A stretch of 7,550 nucleotides of DNA from Planctomycetes bacterium RBG_16_41_13 (GCA_001828295.1 MHYI01000030.1:10036-17585); one strand, 5' to 3'; positions 1 to 6,128 are shown, counted from the first letter of the stretch. Numbers and translations: made by a program. The notes: generated from the letters alone by a model not told the origin.

Positions 1-1383
1 CCTCATATCGGACACGCAAAGAGTTACGTGAGTTATGACGTCATAGTCAGGTATCTGAGATATCTTGGATATAAGGTGTGCTACGTCCAAAATATAACGG
101 ATGTGGGACACCTTACCGACAACGCAGATGCCGGTGACGACAAAATCCTGGCGCGCGCTCAAAGGGAACGCTTAGAGCCTGCGGAGCTTGTGGAAATATA
201 TACGCGCAGTTATTTTGAAGATATGGACGCGCTGAACAATCTCAGGCCGGATATTTCTCCAAGGGCTACAGCGTATATACCAGAACAGATAGAACTTATA
301 GAAAAGTTGGTCGGGAAGGGGTATGCGTATGCGTCCAATGGTTCTGTTTATTTTGAAGTAAGCAAATTCAGGGAATACGGAAAACTCTCGGGACGAAAGC
401 AGGAAGATCTAGAGGCGGGCGCAAGGATAGAAATTAACCCGGAGAAAAGGAATCCCAATGATTTTGCGCTTTGGAAAAAGGCGGAGCCTGCGCATATTAT
501 GAGGTGGAAAAGCCCGTGGGGAGAAGGATTCCCAGGATGGCATCTTGAATGTTCCGCAATGTCAATGAAATATCTTGGCGAATCGTTAGACATTCATGGC
601 GGAGGCATTGAGAATATGTTCCCTCATCATGAATGCGAAATCGCGCAGAGCGAGGCGGCAAACGATATGACCTTTGTTCGTTATTGGATTCATAATAATA
701 TGGTTACCGTAAACGGGCAAAAAATGGGAAAATCCCTGGGAAATTTTGTAACCCTCAAGGATGCGTTTAAAAAATACCATCCGTTAACGATACGATTCTT
801 TATCCTCTCAACCCACTACCGCAGTCCGCTCGATTTTAGCAATGAGGCGCTGGATGCTGCGGATAAAGGTTTGAAACGTTTGCTTAATACGATAAAGAGG
901 GTACGGCGGCAAATAGATGAAGCTGCGAATGGAAAAACGACTGCTCTTGTTTATGAAAAACTGGAAGAGCATAAAAAGGCGTTTCTCGATGCCATGGATG
1001 AGGATATTAATACATCAGGCGCTATTGCAGCCCTTTTTGATTTGTCTAAAGAGGTGAATGCCTTATTGGATTCCAATGAAGAAGTGAGCAGAAAATGCCT
1101 GGAAGATATAAATTCACTCTATCAGGAACTTGGGGGGGGCATACTCGGTATTGTCCCGGCGCGCAAAGAAGTGAAGGCTGAAAAATGGCAGGATATTGAG
1201 GATGATTTCAGCGAAGGCGATAAAAGCACATTGAAAGAAGTAATGGAAGTTCTTATCGATACCCGAAACCAACTCCGGAAGGAGAAACTCTTTCAATTGT
1301 CAGATTTTATTAGAGACAAACTCACAGAAATAGGAATAACACTGGAAGATACACCAGACGCCACTTTGTGGAAGAAAAGGTGA
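1..1383 (+). CDS. cysS: Cysteinyl-tRNA synthetase, 5'-truncated by window edge
   Basis: Class I aminoacyl-tRNA synthetase that charges tRNA-Cys with cysteine in the cytoplasm. The reading frame is open from base 1, and the first codons read PHIGHAKSY, the ATP-binding HIGH signature. The true start and the first zinc-ligand cysteine therefore lie upstream of the window. The other expected zinc ligands are visible: the Cys of GWHLECSAMS (codon 550-552) and the His/Glu pair in MFPHHECE (625-633). The second ATP motif reads KMGKSLGN (721-744) rather than KMSKS; I believe this Gly variant occurs in other bacterial CysRS. The DALR-like helical anticodon region and a C-terminal LxDxIRDxLxxxGIxLEDTPDGTxW-type tail are intact. 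About 460 residues are visible, close to the usual 460-500 total. A G8 run sits at 1132-1139 without breaking the frame. The stop lies 4 bp before the next gene. Confidence 0.97.
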   Translation, partial: PHIGHAKSYVSYDVIVRYLRYLGYKVCYVQNITDVGHLTDNADAGDDKILARAQRERLEPAELVEIYTRSYFEDMDALNNLRPDISPRATAYIPEQIELIEKLVGKGYAYASNGSVYFEVSKFREYGKLSGRKQEDLEAGARIEINPEKRNPNDFALWKKAEPAHIMRWKSPWGEGFPGWHLECSAMSMKYLGESLDIHGGGIENMFPHHECEIAQSEAANDMTFVRYWIHNNMVTVNGQKMGKSLGNFVTLKDAFKKYHPLTIRFFILSTHYRSPLDFSNEALDAADKGLKRLLNTIKRVRRQIDEAANGKTTALVYEKLEEHKKAFLDAMDEDINTSGAIAALFDLSKEVNALLDSNEEVSRKCLEDINSLYQELGGGILGIVPARKEVKAEKWQDIEDDFSEGDKSTLKEVMEVLIDTRNQLRKEKLFQLSDFIRDKLTEIGITLEDTPDATLWKKR

Positions 1384-1387
1384 AAAA

Positions 1388-2995
1388 ATGGAATTTCATT
1401 GGAGCGATGATTTATCTCCTGGCGTTCTCAAAAGACAGATAACGAAACTTGTTGACATTGGACGGGCGCTCTCCGGAGAGAGGAATCTGGATAAACTGCT
1501 TGAGATGATTGTTGATGAAGCCCGCAGATTTACGAATGCCGACGCAGGCACTCTTTATATTAGGGAAGGCGAATATCTGAAATTTAAGATACTCCAAAAT
1601 GTTTCTATGAACGTCAGGATGGGGGGATGCTCAGGAAATGAAATAACATTTCCTCCGGTTGAATTGAAGGAGTCGAATGTTTCAGCTTATGCGGCAATTA
1701 AAGATATCAGTGTTAATATTCCGGATGTTTATGACTCCGAATTATTTGACTTTACCGGGCCTAAAAAATTTGACGCCACCACCAAGTACCGGACAAAATC
1801 CATGCTTGTCGTCCCCATGAAGAATCATGAGAATGACGTTATCGGCGTTCTTCAGCTTATTAACGCTCAGGAGAGGCGAACGGGAGAGGTGATTCCCTTT
1901 TCCGCTGATTTTGAAAATCTTGTACATTCGCTTGCCTCACAGGCTGCTGTCGCATTTACGAATGCAAAGTTGATCAGGGATATGGAAGAGTTGTTTAGCT
2001 CTTTTGTAAAAGTAATGGCTACTGCGATTGACGAAAAATCCCACGTTACCGGCGGACATATCCAGCGTGTTGCTGAGTTAACTATGATGATGGCAAAAGC
2101 AATGAACGAACAAAAAGAAGGACCTTTTGCGCATGTTTATTTTAATGAAGATCAGATGCACGAATTGCGAACTGCCGCATGGATGCATGATATTGGAAAA
2201 GTCACTACTCCGGTAAATGTCGTTGAAAAGGGAAACAAACTTGAGGCGATTTTTGACCGGATTCATTATGTGGAATTGCGTTTTAATTATTTAATCCAGC
2301 AGGCGGAAAAAGGGTACTTTCAGAAAAAAGCAGAGTTGCTGGAAAAGCAGGCTGAAAAAAATGAGATTGAGAAATTGGAGAAAGAAGCGCTCAGAGAGGT
2401 CTGCGCATTGAAGGAAATGAAAGAATTTGTGCTCCAATGTAACAGGCCGGGAGAGTTTCTGGAAAATGAAAAAATAGATCGATTGAAAAACATAAGCAAA
2501 TTAACCTACATAGATGCAAACGGGCATGAACAAAATTATTTGACTGAAGATGAATTGAAAAACCTTTCCATCCGTAAAGGAAGTATAACGGAAGAGGAAC
2601 GGAAAATTATGCAGAATCATGCTGCCGTAACGTTGAAGATGCTTAAGCAGATCCCTTTTACAAAAAAACTTAAGAACGTGCCCTATTTTGCCGGGACGCA
2701 CCATGAGTATATTAATGGGAAAGGATACCCGCTTGGGCTGAATGGCGATAATATACCGATTGAAGGCCGCCTGATTGCCGTTGCAGATATTACAGAAGCC
2801 CTTACGGCTGCTGATCGTCCGTACAAAAAAGCCATGCCACTGGAAAAGGTATATGAAATATTGGCGTCTATGGCAAAAAATGAAGAGCTGGACAAAAATC
2901 TGGTGGAGTTTCTGATAAAAGAGAAAATTTACGAACGCTATGTGGAAGAAAAGAAGAAAAAAGAGGAAAAAGAAAATGATGTGCCGACGGCATAA
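1388..2995 (+). CDS. GAF-domain HD-GYP phosphodiesterase (probable c-di-GMP hydrolase)
   Basis: Predicted cytoplasmic signalling enzyme of 535 residues with no membrane segment or signal peptide. An N-terminal GAF sensor domain spans roughly residues 30-195, ending with VVPMKN..VIGVLQLIN. It is followed by an HD-GYP domain (about 205-500). Visible metal and catalytic motifs are GGHIQRVAEL (His224), HDIGK (267-271), NH (His411), THHEYINGKGYP (His438/439, GYP 446-448) and RLIAVADITEAL (Asp467). The canonical HHExxDGxGYP has Asn in place of the Asp. HD-GYP proteins typically hydrolyse cyclic di-GMP; that activity is inferred here. An extra stretch of about 115 residues, roughly 285-398, separates HDIGK from His411. 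It is Lys/Glu-rich and probably coiled-coil in its first half. The C-terminus is a charged EEKKKKEEKE tail. The ATG follows the cysS stop by 4 bp and its purine-rich ribosome site (AAAAGG) overlaps the cysS end, so the two are probably coupled. Confidence 0.93.
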   Translation: MEFHWSDDLSPGVLKRQITKLVDIGRALSGERNLDKLLEMIVDEARRFTNADAGTLYIREGEYLKFKILQNVSMNVRMGGCSGNEITFPPVELKESNVSAYAAIKDISVNIPDVYDSELFDFTGPKKFDATTKYRTKSMLVVPMKNHENDVIGVLQLINAQERRTGEVIPFSADFENLVHSLASQAAVAFTNAKLIRDMEELFSSFVKVMATAIDEKSHVTGGHIQRVAELTMMMAKAMNEQKEGPFAHVYFNEDQMHELRTAAWMHDIGKVTTPVNVVEKGNKLEAIFDRIHYVELRFNYLIQQAEKGYFQKKAELLEKQAEKNEIEKLEKEALREVCALKEMKEFVLQCNRPGEFLENEKIDRLKNISKLTYIDANGHEQNYLTEDELKNLSIRKGSITEEERKIMQNHAAVTLKMLKQIPFTKKLKNVPYFAGTHHEYINGKGYPLGLNGDNIPIEGRLIAVADITEALTAADRPYKKAMPLEKVYEILASMAKNEELDKNLVEFLIKEKIYERYVEEKKKKEEKENDVPTA

Positions 2996-3081
2996 ATCCC
3001 AAATCCCAAATCCCAAATCGTAAATCGTAAATCCCAAATCGTAAATCGTAAATCCCAAATCGTAAATTGTAAATCGTAAAT
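2994..3081. repeat. Tandem heptamer array AAATCCC/AAATCGT, 12 units
   Basis: Twelve uninterrupted 7-bp units plus a terminal AAAT. Each unit is AAATCCC (P) or AAATCGT (Q), with one variant AAATTGT at 3064-3070. The order is P P P Q Q P Q Q P Q q Q, so from 3008 it also forms a 21-bp higher-order unit (PQQ) repeated three times. The first unit shares its first two bases with the TAA stop of the HD-GYP gene. The array ends 7 bp before the ATG of the next gene. On the minus strand it is open in several frames and gives artefactual proteins of the YDLRF/IWDL type. Similar heptamer arrays occur in the intergenic DNA of various bacteria; the role of this one is unknown. Confidence 0.97.
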
Positions 3082-3088
3082 AGAATAT

Positions 3089-3343
3089 ATGGCAAAATTA
3101 AAATTGGATTTACACGATATCTGTAAAAATGGTTCTTTGATTGAAAAAGAATTGAACCGGGCAATAAATGAAGCGGTTGAGAAAAGGATTGCACTTGTGG
3201 AAATTATTCCGGGAAAAGGAAGCGGGCAGTTGAAGAAGGCCGTCCTGAGATTCCTCAACCGTCCTGAAATAAAAAAATTGTATCACCGGATTGACAAAGA
3301 CCGTGATAATTTTGGAAGGCTTTTTGTACGGTTTAAACATTGA
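3089..3343 (+). CDS. Stand-alone Smr-domain protein
   Basis: Small protein of 84 residues consisting almost entirely of an Smr (small MutS-related) domain, the module found at the C-terminus of MutS2 and in YdaL-like proteins. Characterised Smr domains bind or cleave nucleic acids. The N-terminal LDLH motif is present (residues 6-9), followed by a helix containing ELNRAINEAVEKR. The second signature reads IIPGKGSGQLKKAVLRFL, followed by a basic C-terminus ending in LFVRFKH. Two signature positions differ from the usual form: LDLHG is LDLHD, and the usual HGKGxG is PGKGSG, so the motif His is replaced by Pro. Nuclease activity is therefore doubtful, although nucleic-acid binding could remain. 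The start is forced, because an in-frame TAA at 3077-3079 lies in the heptamer array. No Shine-Dalgarno sequence is visible, and the leader is the array itself. The gene converges on the minus-strand gene at 3378. Confidence 0.85.
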   Translation: MAKLKLDLHDICKNGSLIEKELNRAINEAVEKRIALVEIIPGKGSGQLKKAVLRFLNRPEIKKLYHRIDKDRDNFGRLFVRFKH

Positions 3344-3352
3344 GTGAATGGC

Positions 3353-3368
3353 AGTTGTTTTCGCAACT
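3353..3368. terminator. Weak inverted repeat between convergent genes
   Basis: AGTTG (3353-3357) and CAACT (3364-3368) form a short stem that a T·G pair can extend, with a TTTC loop. It lies in the 34 bp between the convergent smr and secreted-protein stop codons, where a bidirectional terminator would be expected. There is no clear T-tract on either side, so intrinsic termination is only a possibility. Confidence 0.25.
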
Positions 3369-3377
3369 ATACCGCGA

Positions 3378-4019
3378 TTATTGACAATACTCTTTGTATC
3401 CGGCCATATAGGCAATGATCTTCTTTTTTGCCTCGGGGCGTAAATCCTGTTTTAAGTCTTCATTCACTAAAACCTGTTCTACACTCTTCCATACTTCACA
3501 CAAATCCATATTGAGAAATAATTGCGATTTAACAATGGCAAAAATCATTGAAACGGTGAAACTGTTGTTTAGTGTTTTATATGCTTCTTCCAGTATTGGC
3601 AAGGCATTTTCCGGATGGGAAAAATTATCCATTGCCATGAGATAGCCGAGGCAAAATATTTCATCCGCGCTGAGGAAGTCTGTATCCAATTGAACAAAAG
3701 GCACATGGTAGAGCAACGCCAGATAGTACATATAAAATTCAGCATTGTTGTTTCCTTCAAATTTCCATGACAGGGCGTTTATTACGGCGGCTTTTTCGTC
3801 TATGGGATTCTCCGGAGAGGAAAGAAATTCCGCTATTTCAAGTCCCAGCACATTTTGTAAATGTGTACGTTGAACCATTTTCACATCCATGTAAGCTTCA
3901 TAAAATTCAGTGGACGTAAGAGGTGAGTCTGCCAAAGCAATGGGTGCATCTGCCGAAGCAATTGTGTGAGACAAAAAAAACGTATTTAAGATAAGGGCGA
4001 ATGCCACTATTTTTTTCAT
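3378..4019 (-). CDS. Secreted alpha-helical protein of unknown function
   Basis: I do not recognise this 213-residue protein. It begins with a clear Sec signal peptide: MKK, then a hydrophobic core (IVAFALILNTFFLSHTI), then an ASA site at residues 21-23, predicting cleavage before Asp24. The mature part, about 190 residues, looks mostly helical. It is rich in aromatic and Leu residues, with segments such as NALPILEEAYKTLNNSF that resemble TPR-like or other helical repeats, but I could not define a repeat register. It has three cysteines after the signal peptide (in FCLGYL, DLCEVW and the C-terminal EYCQ), no CxxCH haem motif and no lipobox. A periplasmic or extracellular location is inferred. 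A GAG about 11 nt upstream of the ATG is the only ribosome-site candidate. The gene is divergent from the DUF486 gene and convergent with smr. A 21-bp duplication lies at the signal-cleavage region. Confidence 0.8.
   Translation of the reverse strand: MKKIVAFALILNTFFLSHTIASADAPIALADSPLTSTEFYEAYMDVKMVQRTHLQNVLGLEIAEFLSSPENPIDEKAAVINALSWKFEGNNNAEFYMYYLALLYHVPFVQLDTDFLSADEIFCLGYLMAMDNFSHPENALPILEEAYKTLNNSFTVSMIFAIVKSQLFLNMDLCEVWKSVEQVLVNEDLKQDLRPEAKKKIIAYMAGYKEYCQ
3928..3962 (-). repeat. 21-bp-period duplication at the signal-peptide cleavage region
   Basis: The 14-mer TCTGCCAAAGCAAT at 3928-3941 recurs as TCTGCCGAAGCAAT at 3949-3962, 21 bp apart with one mismatch. In the minus-strand protein this gives two adjacent seven-residue units, IASADAP and IALADSP. 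It appears to be a local in-frame duplication that leaves a second AxA-like segment just after the predicted cleavage site. Confidence 0.75.
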
Positions 4020-4197
4020 ATCAAATTATTCTCATTTAAAGTGGAGGGAAATAATTTTACGTATGGAGGCGTTTCTCTGCTTAATATCTTGTTTTGGGAT
4101 TGTAAGCAACAAATATTCCTTCTCTTCTATCAGTGCAACAGTAATAGCTACTATACTACATGATAAATCCGAATATTACTAAATTTTAATTTTTTTA

Positions 4198-4211
4198 ACT
4201 ACCAACTACCA
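4198..4211. repeat. Two tandem ACTACCA heptamers
   Basis: ACTACCA is repeated exactly twice, at 4198-4204 and 4205-4211. It has the same 7-bp period as the larger array at 2994-3081 but a different sequence. Two units could be chance. Confidence 0.5.
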
Positions 4212-4258
4212 GCCTTTCACCGTGAAACAGTATTGCTCTTGTGTGTTGAGGCTTATCC

Positions 4259-4286
4259 TTGATATGGCAGTACAAGAACGTATAAT
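4259..4286 (+). promoter_or_regulatory. Sigma-70-type promoter upstream of the DUF486 gene
   Basis: TTGATA (4259-4264, five of six to TTGACA) is followed after 16 bp by a perfect TATAAT (4281-4286). It is the best promoter-like pair I found in the window, and it sits in the divergent intergenic region facing the DUF486 gene. Transcription would begin near 4293 and leave a leader of about 130 nt. The dyad at 4215-4227 just upstream could be an operator. Confidence 0.6.
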
Positions 4287-4354
4287 AGACAGCAATCCTG
4301 TGGTGGAATTCAGACGGTTAAATAAGGATTAAGCCAATAAACAGGGAGTACCAA

Positions 4355-4381
4355 ATGTGGATTCAGGTGTATCCCAGATGA
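4355..4381 (+). CDS. Possible 8-codon leader peptide (MWIQVYPR)
   Basis: An ATG-to-TGA mini-ORF in the leader downstream of the promoter, preceded by GGGAG (4344-4348) at 6 nt. It ends 9 nt before an AGGAGG that has no start codon at normal distance. It could be an upstream ORF that affects translation of the DUF486 gene. An ORF this short can arise by chance, and no attenuator stem-loop is evident. Confidence 0.2.
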   Translation: MWIQVYPR

Positions 4382-4389
4382 ATATTAAC

Positions 4390-4395
4390 AGGAGG
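4390..4395 (+). promoter_or_regulatory. Strong Shine-Dalgarno AGGAGG without a nearby start
   Basis: A full-consensus AGGAGG ends 28 nt before the DUF486 ATG at 4424, too far for direct initiation. An in-frame TAA at 4415-4417 rules out an upstream start for that gene. It may be a stand-by ribosome site, a relic, or may serve the gene through leader folding. Confidence 0.4.
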
Positions 4396-4423
4396 AAAAA
4401 GGGTTCATTCCGGATAAAATAAT

Positions 4424-4777
4424 ATGCGAAACTATCTCATTACCATACTGTTGCTTTGTTGCAGCAATGTTTTTATGACGTTTGCATGGTATGGACACTT
4501 AAAGAATTTGTCTCATAAAACATGGATTATTGCAGCCCTTGTTAGCTGGGGCATTGCCTTGTTTGAATATATGCTTCAAGTGCCCGCAAACCGTATTGGG
4601 CATCAGGTGATGAATATCGGGCAACTGAAAATACTTCAGGAGGTAATCACCCTTATGGTATTTGTGCCATTTTCCGTGATTTACATGAAAGAAAAGATAC
4701 ATTTGGATTATTTGTGGGCCGGTATATGTTTATTCGGGGCAGTCTATTTTATTTTTCGTCCTAAACTTCTTCCATAG
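4424..4777 (+). CDS. DUF486 family small membrane protein (DMT-like)
   Basis: A 117-residue inner-membrane protein that matches the DUF486 family throughout. Conserved stretches include LLLCCSNVFMTFAWYGHLKN, VSWGIALFEYMLQVPANRIG, QLKILQEVITLMVFVPFSV and YLWAGICLFGAVYFIFRP. Four transmembrane helices are expected at about residues 4-23, 33-52, 73-89 and 94-112. That is the size of a half-repeat drug/metabolite transporter such as the SMR/EamA type. The substrate of the family is, as far as I know, not established, so transport is only inferred. The ATG is the first possible start after an in-frame stop at 4415-4417. The local ribosome site is poor (GGA at 4412-4414), while a consensus AGGAGG lies further upstream. 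The gene is probably driven by the promoter at 4259-4286. Nothing in the adjacent genes suggests a partner. Confidence 0.9.
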   Translation: MRNYLITILLLCCSNVFMTFAWYGHLKNLSHKTWIIAALVSWGIALFEYMLQVPANRIGHQVMNIGQLKILQEVITLMVFVPFSVIYMKEKIHLDYLWAGICLFGAVYFIFRPKLLP

Positions 4778-4783
4778 CAGTTT

Positions 4784-4822
4784 CCGCCAAGGCGGTTAGC
4801 GCCTCTGCGTATCTTACGGCGG
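4784..4822. repeat. GC-rich palindromic cluster after the DUF486 gene
   Basis: CCGCC (4784-4788) can pair with either GGCGG at 4791-4795 or GGCGG at 4818-4822. In addition, AGGCG (4790-4794) can pair with CGCCT (4800-4804). These alternative stems stand out as GC-rich in an AT-rich gap 7 bp after the DUF486 stop. There is no following T-tract, so a repeat-element remnant is as likely as a terminator. It shares the 9-mer CTCTGCGTA (4803-4811) with the repeat-rich tail of the window (7339-7347). Confidence 0.5.
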
Positions 4823-4842
4823 GTAATATTATTAAACAAAAA

Positions 4843-4849
4843 AGAGGAG
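4843..4849 (+). promoter_or_regulatory. Strong ribosome binding site for the glycosyltransferase gene
   Basis: AGAGGAG lies 6 nt before the ATG at 4856. It fixes this start, and it is the strongest correctly spaced Shine-Dalgarno in the window. Confidence 0.8.
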
Positions 4850-4855
4850 TATTTT

Positions 4856-6118
4856 ATGGCTGATTTTCATCAGGAAGGAACGATTACCACGTTACATGAT
4901 ATATACAGGGTCTTTGATCCAAATGAGTATTTAAAAAATTTGGAGGAAAAGCTTGAGGATTATGCACGCCAGGTAAGAATTTGTCTTTTGCTGCCCTGCC
5001 TTTACAGTGAACTTGAAAATACGGAAGTCATGGAACGTATTGTTGGGGAAATTAAAAAAGTACGTTATTTGCGTAATGTTGTTATTGCCCTGGGAGGCGC
5101 TCCGGATGAAGAGAAGTTCCGGGATGCAAAAAAATACTTTGGAAGGCTTCGTACAACAAAACGCGATGTTAAAATTGTTTGGGTTGAAGGGCCGCGCATT
5201 CAGGAGATATTTCAGCGCATCCGGGAACGTGAGATTCAGACAGGTATTCAGGGAAAAGGCCAATCGGTGTGGATTGCCCTTGGTTATATACTTTCAATGG
5301 GCAATGTGGATGTCATAGCGCTTCATGATTGCGACATTGTAACCTATGACCGCATATTTTTAGGGAGGCTCATTGAGCCTGCCGCAAATCCGAATAACGA
5401 GTATGAGTTTTGTAAAGGGTATTATGCCCGTGTTTCACTTACGGACAGATCAATCAAAGGCAGGGTGACAAGACTGTTTGTGATTCCTTTTGTCGATTCA
5501 ATGATGAGAATAATGAATACGTATGGACATAAAGAACTAGAGCGTTTTTTCGGATATCATCGTATATTCAAATATCCGCTGGCTGGCGAGTTCAGCTTAA
5601 GCGCCCGATTGGCAAGGGGTATTAATATTGCTTATGATTGGGGACTTGAGGTGGCTACGCTATCCGAGGTGTATCACAATACAATGAATAGAAAAATCGC
5701 ACAGGTGGATCTCTCCAAGAACTATGAGCATAAACATCAGGATCTTTCTGCAGACGATTCAAGCAAGGGATTACACAGAATGGCAGTGGATATTGCCACT
5801 TTCTTTCTCCATTATATGCGTTCTCACGGAGTGCCTCTGGACGATGCCTTTGTTGATATGATGCTTCATACCTATTACGATAATGCCCTGAAATTTATTA
5901 AGTATTATAGCGATGATGCCGAAATGAACAATCTGATCTTAAATCGTCATGAAGAGGAACTTGCCGTGCGGCATTTTCGCGGAGTTTTGTGGACGGCATG
6001 GGAACAGAGCAGGGGACCCAGAGAAGCAACCCTTATACCATCCTGGAACAGGGTTACGTATAGCCTTTCCGATATATATACGAATCTCTATGAAGCCGTT
6101 GAAAAGGATAATGAATAG
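4856..6118 (+). CDS. GpgS-like glycosyltransferase (GT81-related, GT-A fold)
   Basis: A 420-residue soluble glycosyltransferase related to glucosyl-3-phosphoglycerate synthases, which transfer glucose from NDP-glucose to 3-phosphoglycerate on the way to glucosylglycerate, a compatible solute or polysaccharide primer. After an N-terminal MADFHQEGTITTLHDI segment comes a GT-A nucleotide-sugar region starting RICLLLPCLYSEL (41-53). Then come GKGQSVW (133-139) and the metal-binding DxD in ALHDCDIVTYD (DCD 158-160). The C-terminal half carries PLAGEFSL (241-248), DWGLEVATLSEVY (261-273), KIAQVDLSKNYEHKHQDLS (280-298) and PSWNRV (395-400). The order PLxGE, GxE, IAQVxL, H matches my memory of GpgS, and the N-terminus matches proteobacterial homologues. 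The exact acceptor is inferred. No GpgP or mannosylglycerate-type phosphatase lies in the window. It has its own strong ribosome site and a 78-bp upstream gap. Confidence 0.82.
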   Translation: MADFHQEGTITTLHDIYRVFDPNEYLKNLEEKLEDYARQVRICLLLPCLYSELENTEVMERIVGEIKKVRYLRNVVIALGGAPDEEKFRDAKKYFGRLRTTKRDVKIVWVEGPRIQEIFQRIREREIQTGIQGKGQSVWIALGYILSMGNVDVIALHDCDIVTYDRIFLGRLIEPAANPNNEYEFCKGYYARVSLTDRSIKGRVTRLFVIPFVDSMMRIMNTYGHKELERFFGYHRIFKYPLAGEFSLSARLARGINIAYDWGLEVATLSEVYHNTMNRKIAQVDLSKNYEHKHQDLSADDSSKGLHRMAVDIATFFLHYMRSHGVPLDDAFVDMMLHTYYDNALKFIKYYSDDAEMNNLILNRHEEELAVRHFRGVLWTAWEQSRGPREATLIPSWNRVTYSLSDIYTNLYEAVEKDNE

Positions 6119-6128
6119 TTATGGTTTG

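Larger units (their letters stand above)
4020..4423. other. 404-bp intergenic region between divergent genes
   Basis: This stretch has no credible protein gene of normal size. It holds the upstream region of the minus-strand secreted-protein gene. For that gene, only a weak candidate promoter (minus-strand TTGCTT, 17 bp, TATTAA) can be proposed. An AT-rich block lies at about 4170-4200 and two ACTACCA units at 4198-4211. A dyad TTTCAC-C-GTGAAA lies at 4215-4227, about 30 bp upstream of a good plus-strand promoter (4259-4286). Downstream of that promoter is a leader of about 130 nt that runs to the DUF486 start. I see no recognised riboswitch or tRNA. Confidence 0.7.

Noticed and set aside
2994..3081. 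CRISPR array
   Set aside because: Units are 7 bp without unique spacers, and no cas gene is present.
2501..3258. Overlapping minus-strand open frames encoding YDLRF/YDLGF/IWDL repeats
   Set aside because: These are translations of the heptamer array running into the antisense of the HD-GYP and smr genes. They are open in several frames at once, which a real gene would not be.
3415..3645. 76-codon plus-strand frame
   Set aside because: It is antisense to the secreted-protein gene, which has a convincing signal peptide and a better protein character.
5007..5318. 103-codon plus-strand frame within the glycosyltransferase gene
   Set aside because: It is an out-of-frame shadow of a gene with clear family motifs.
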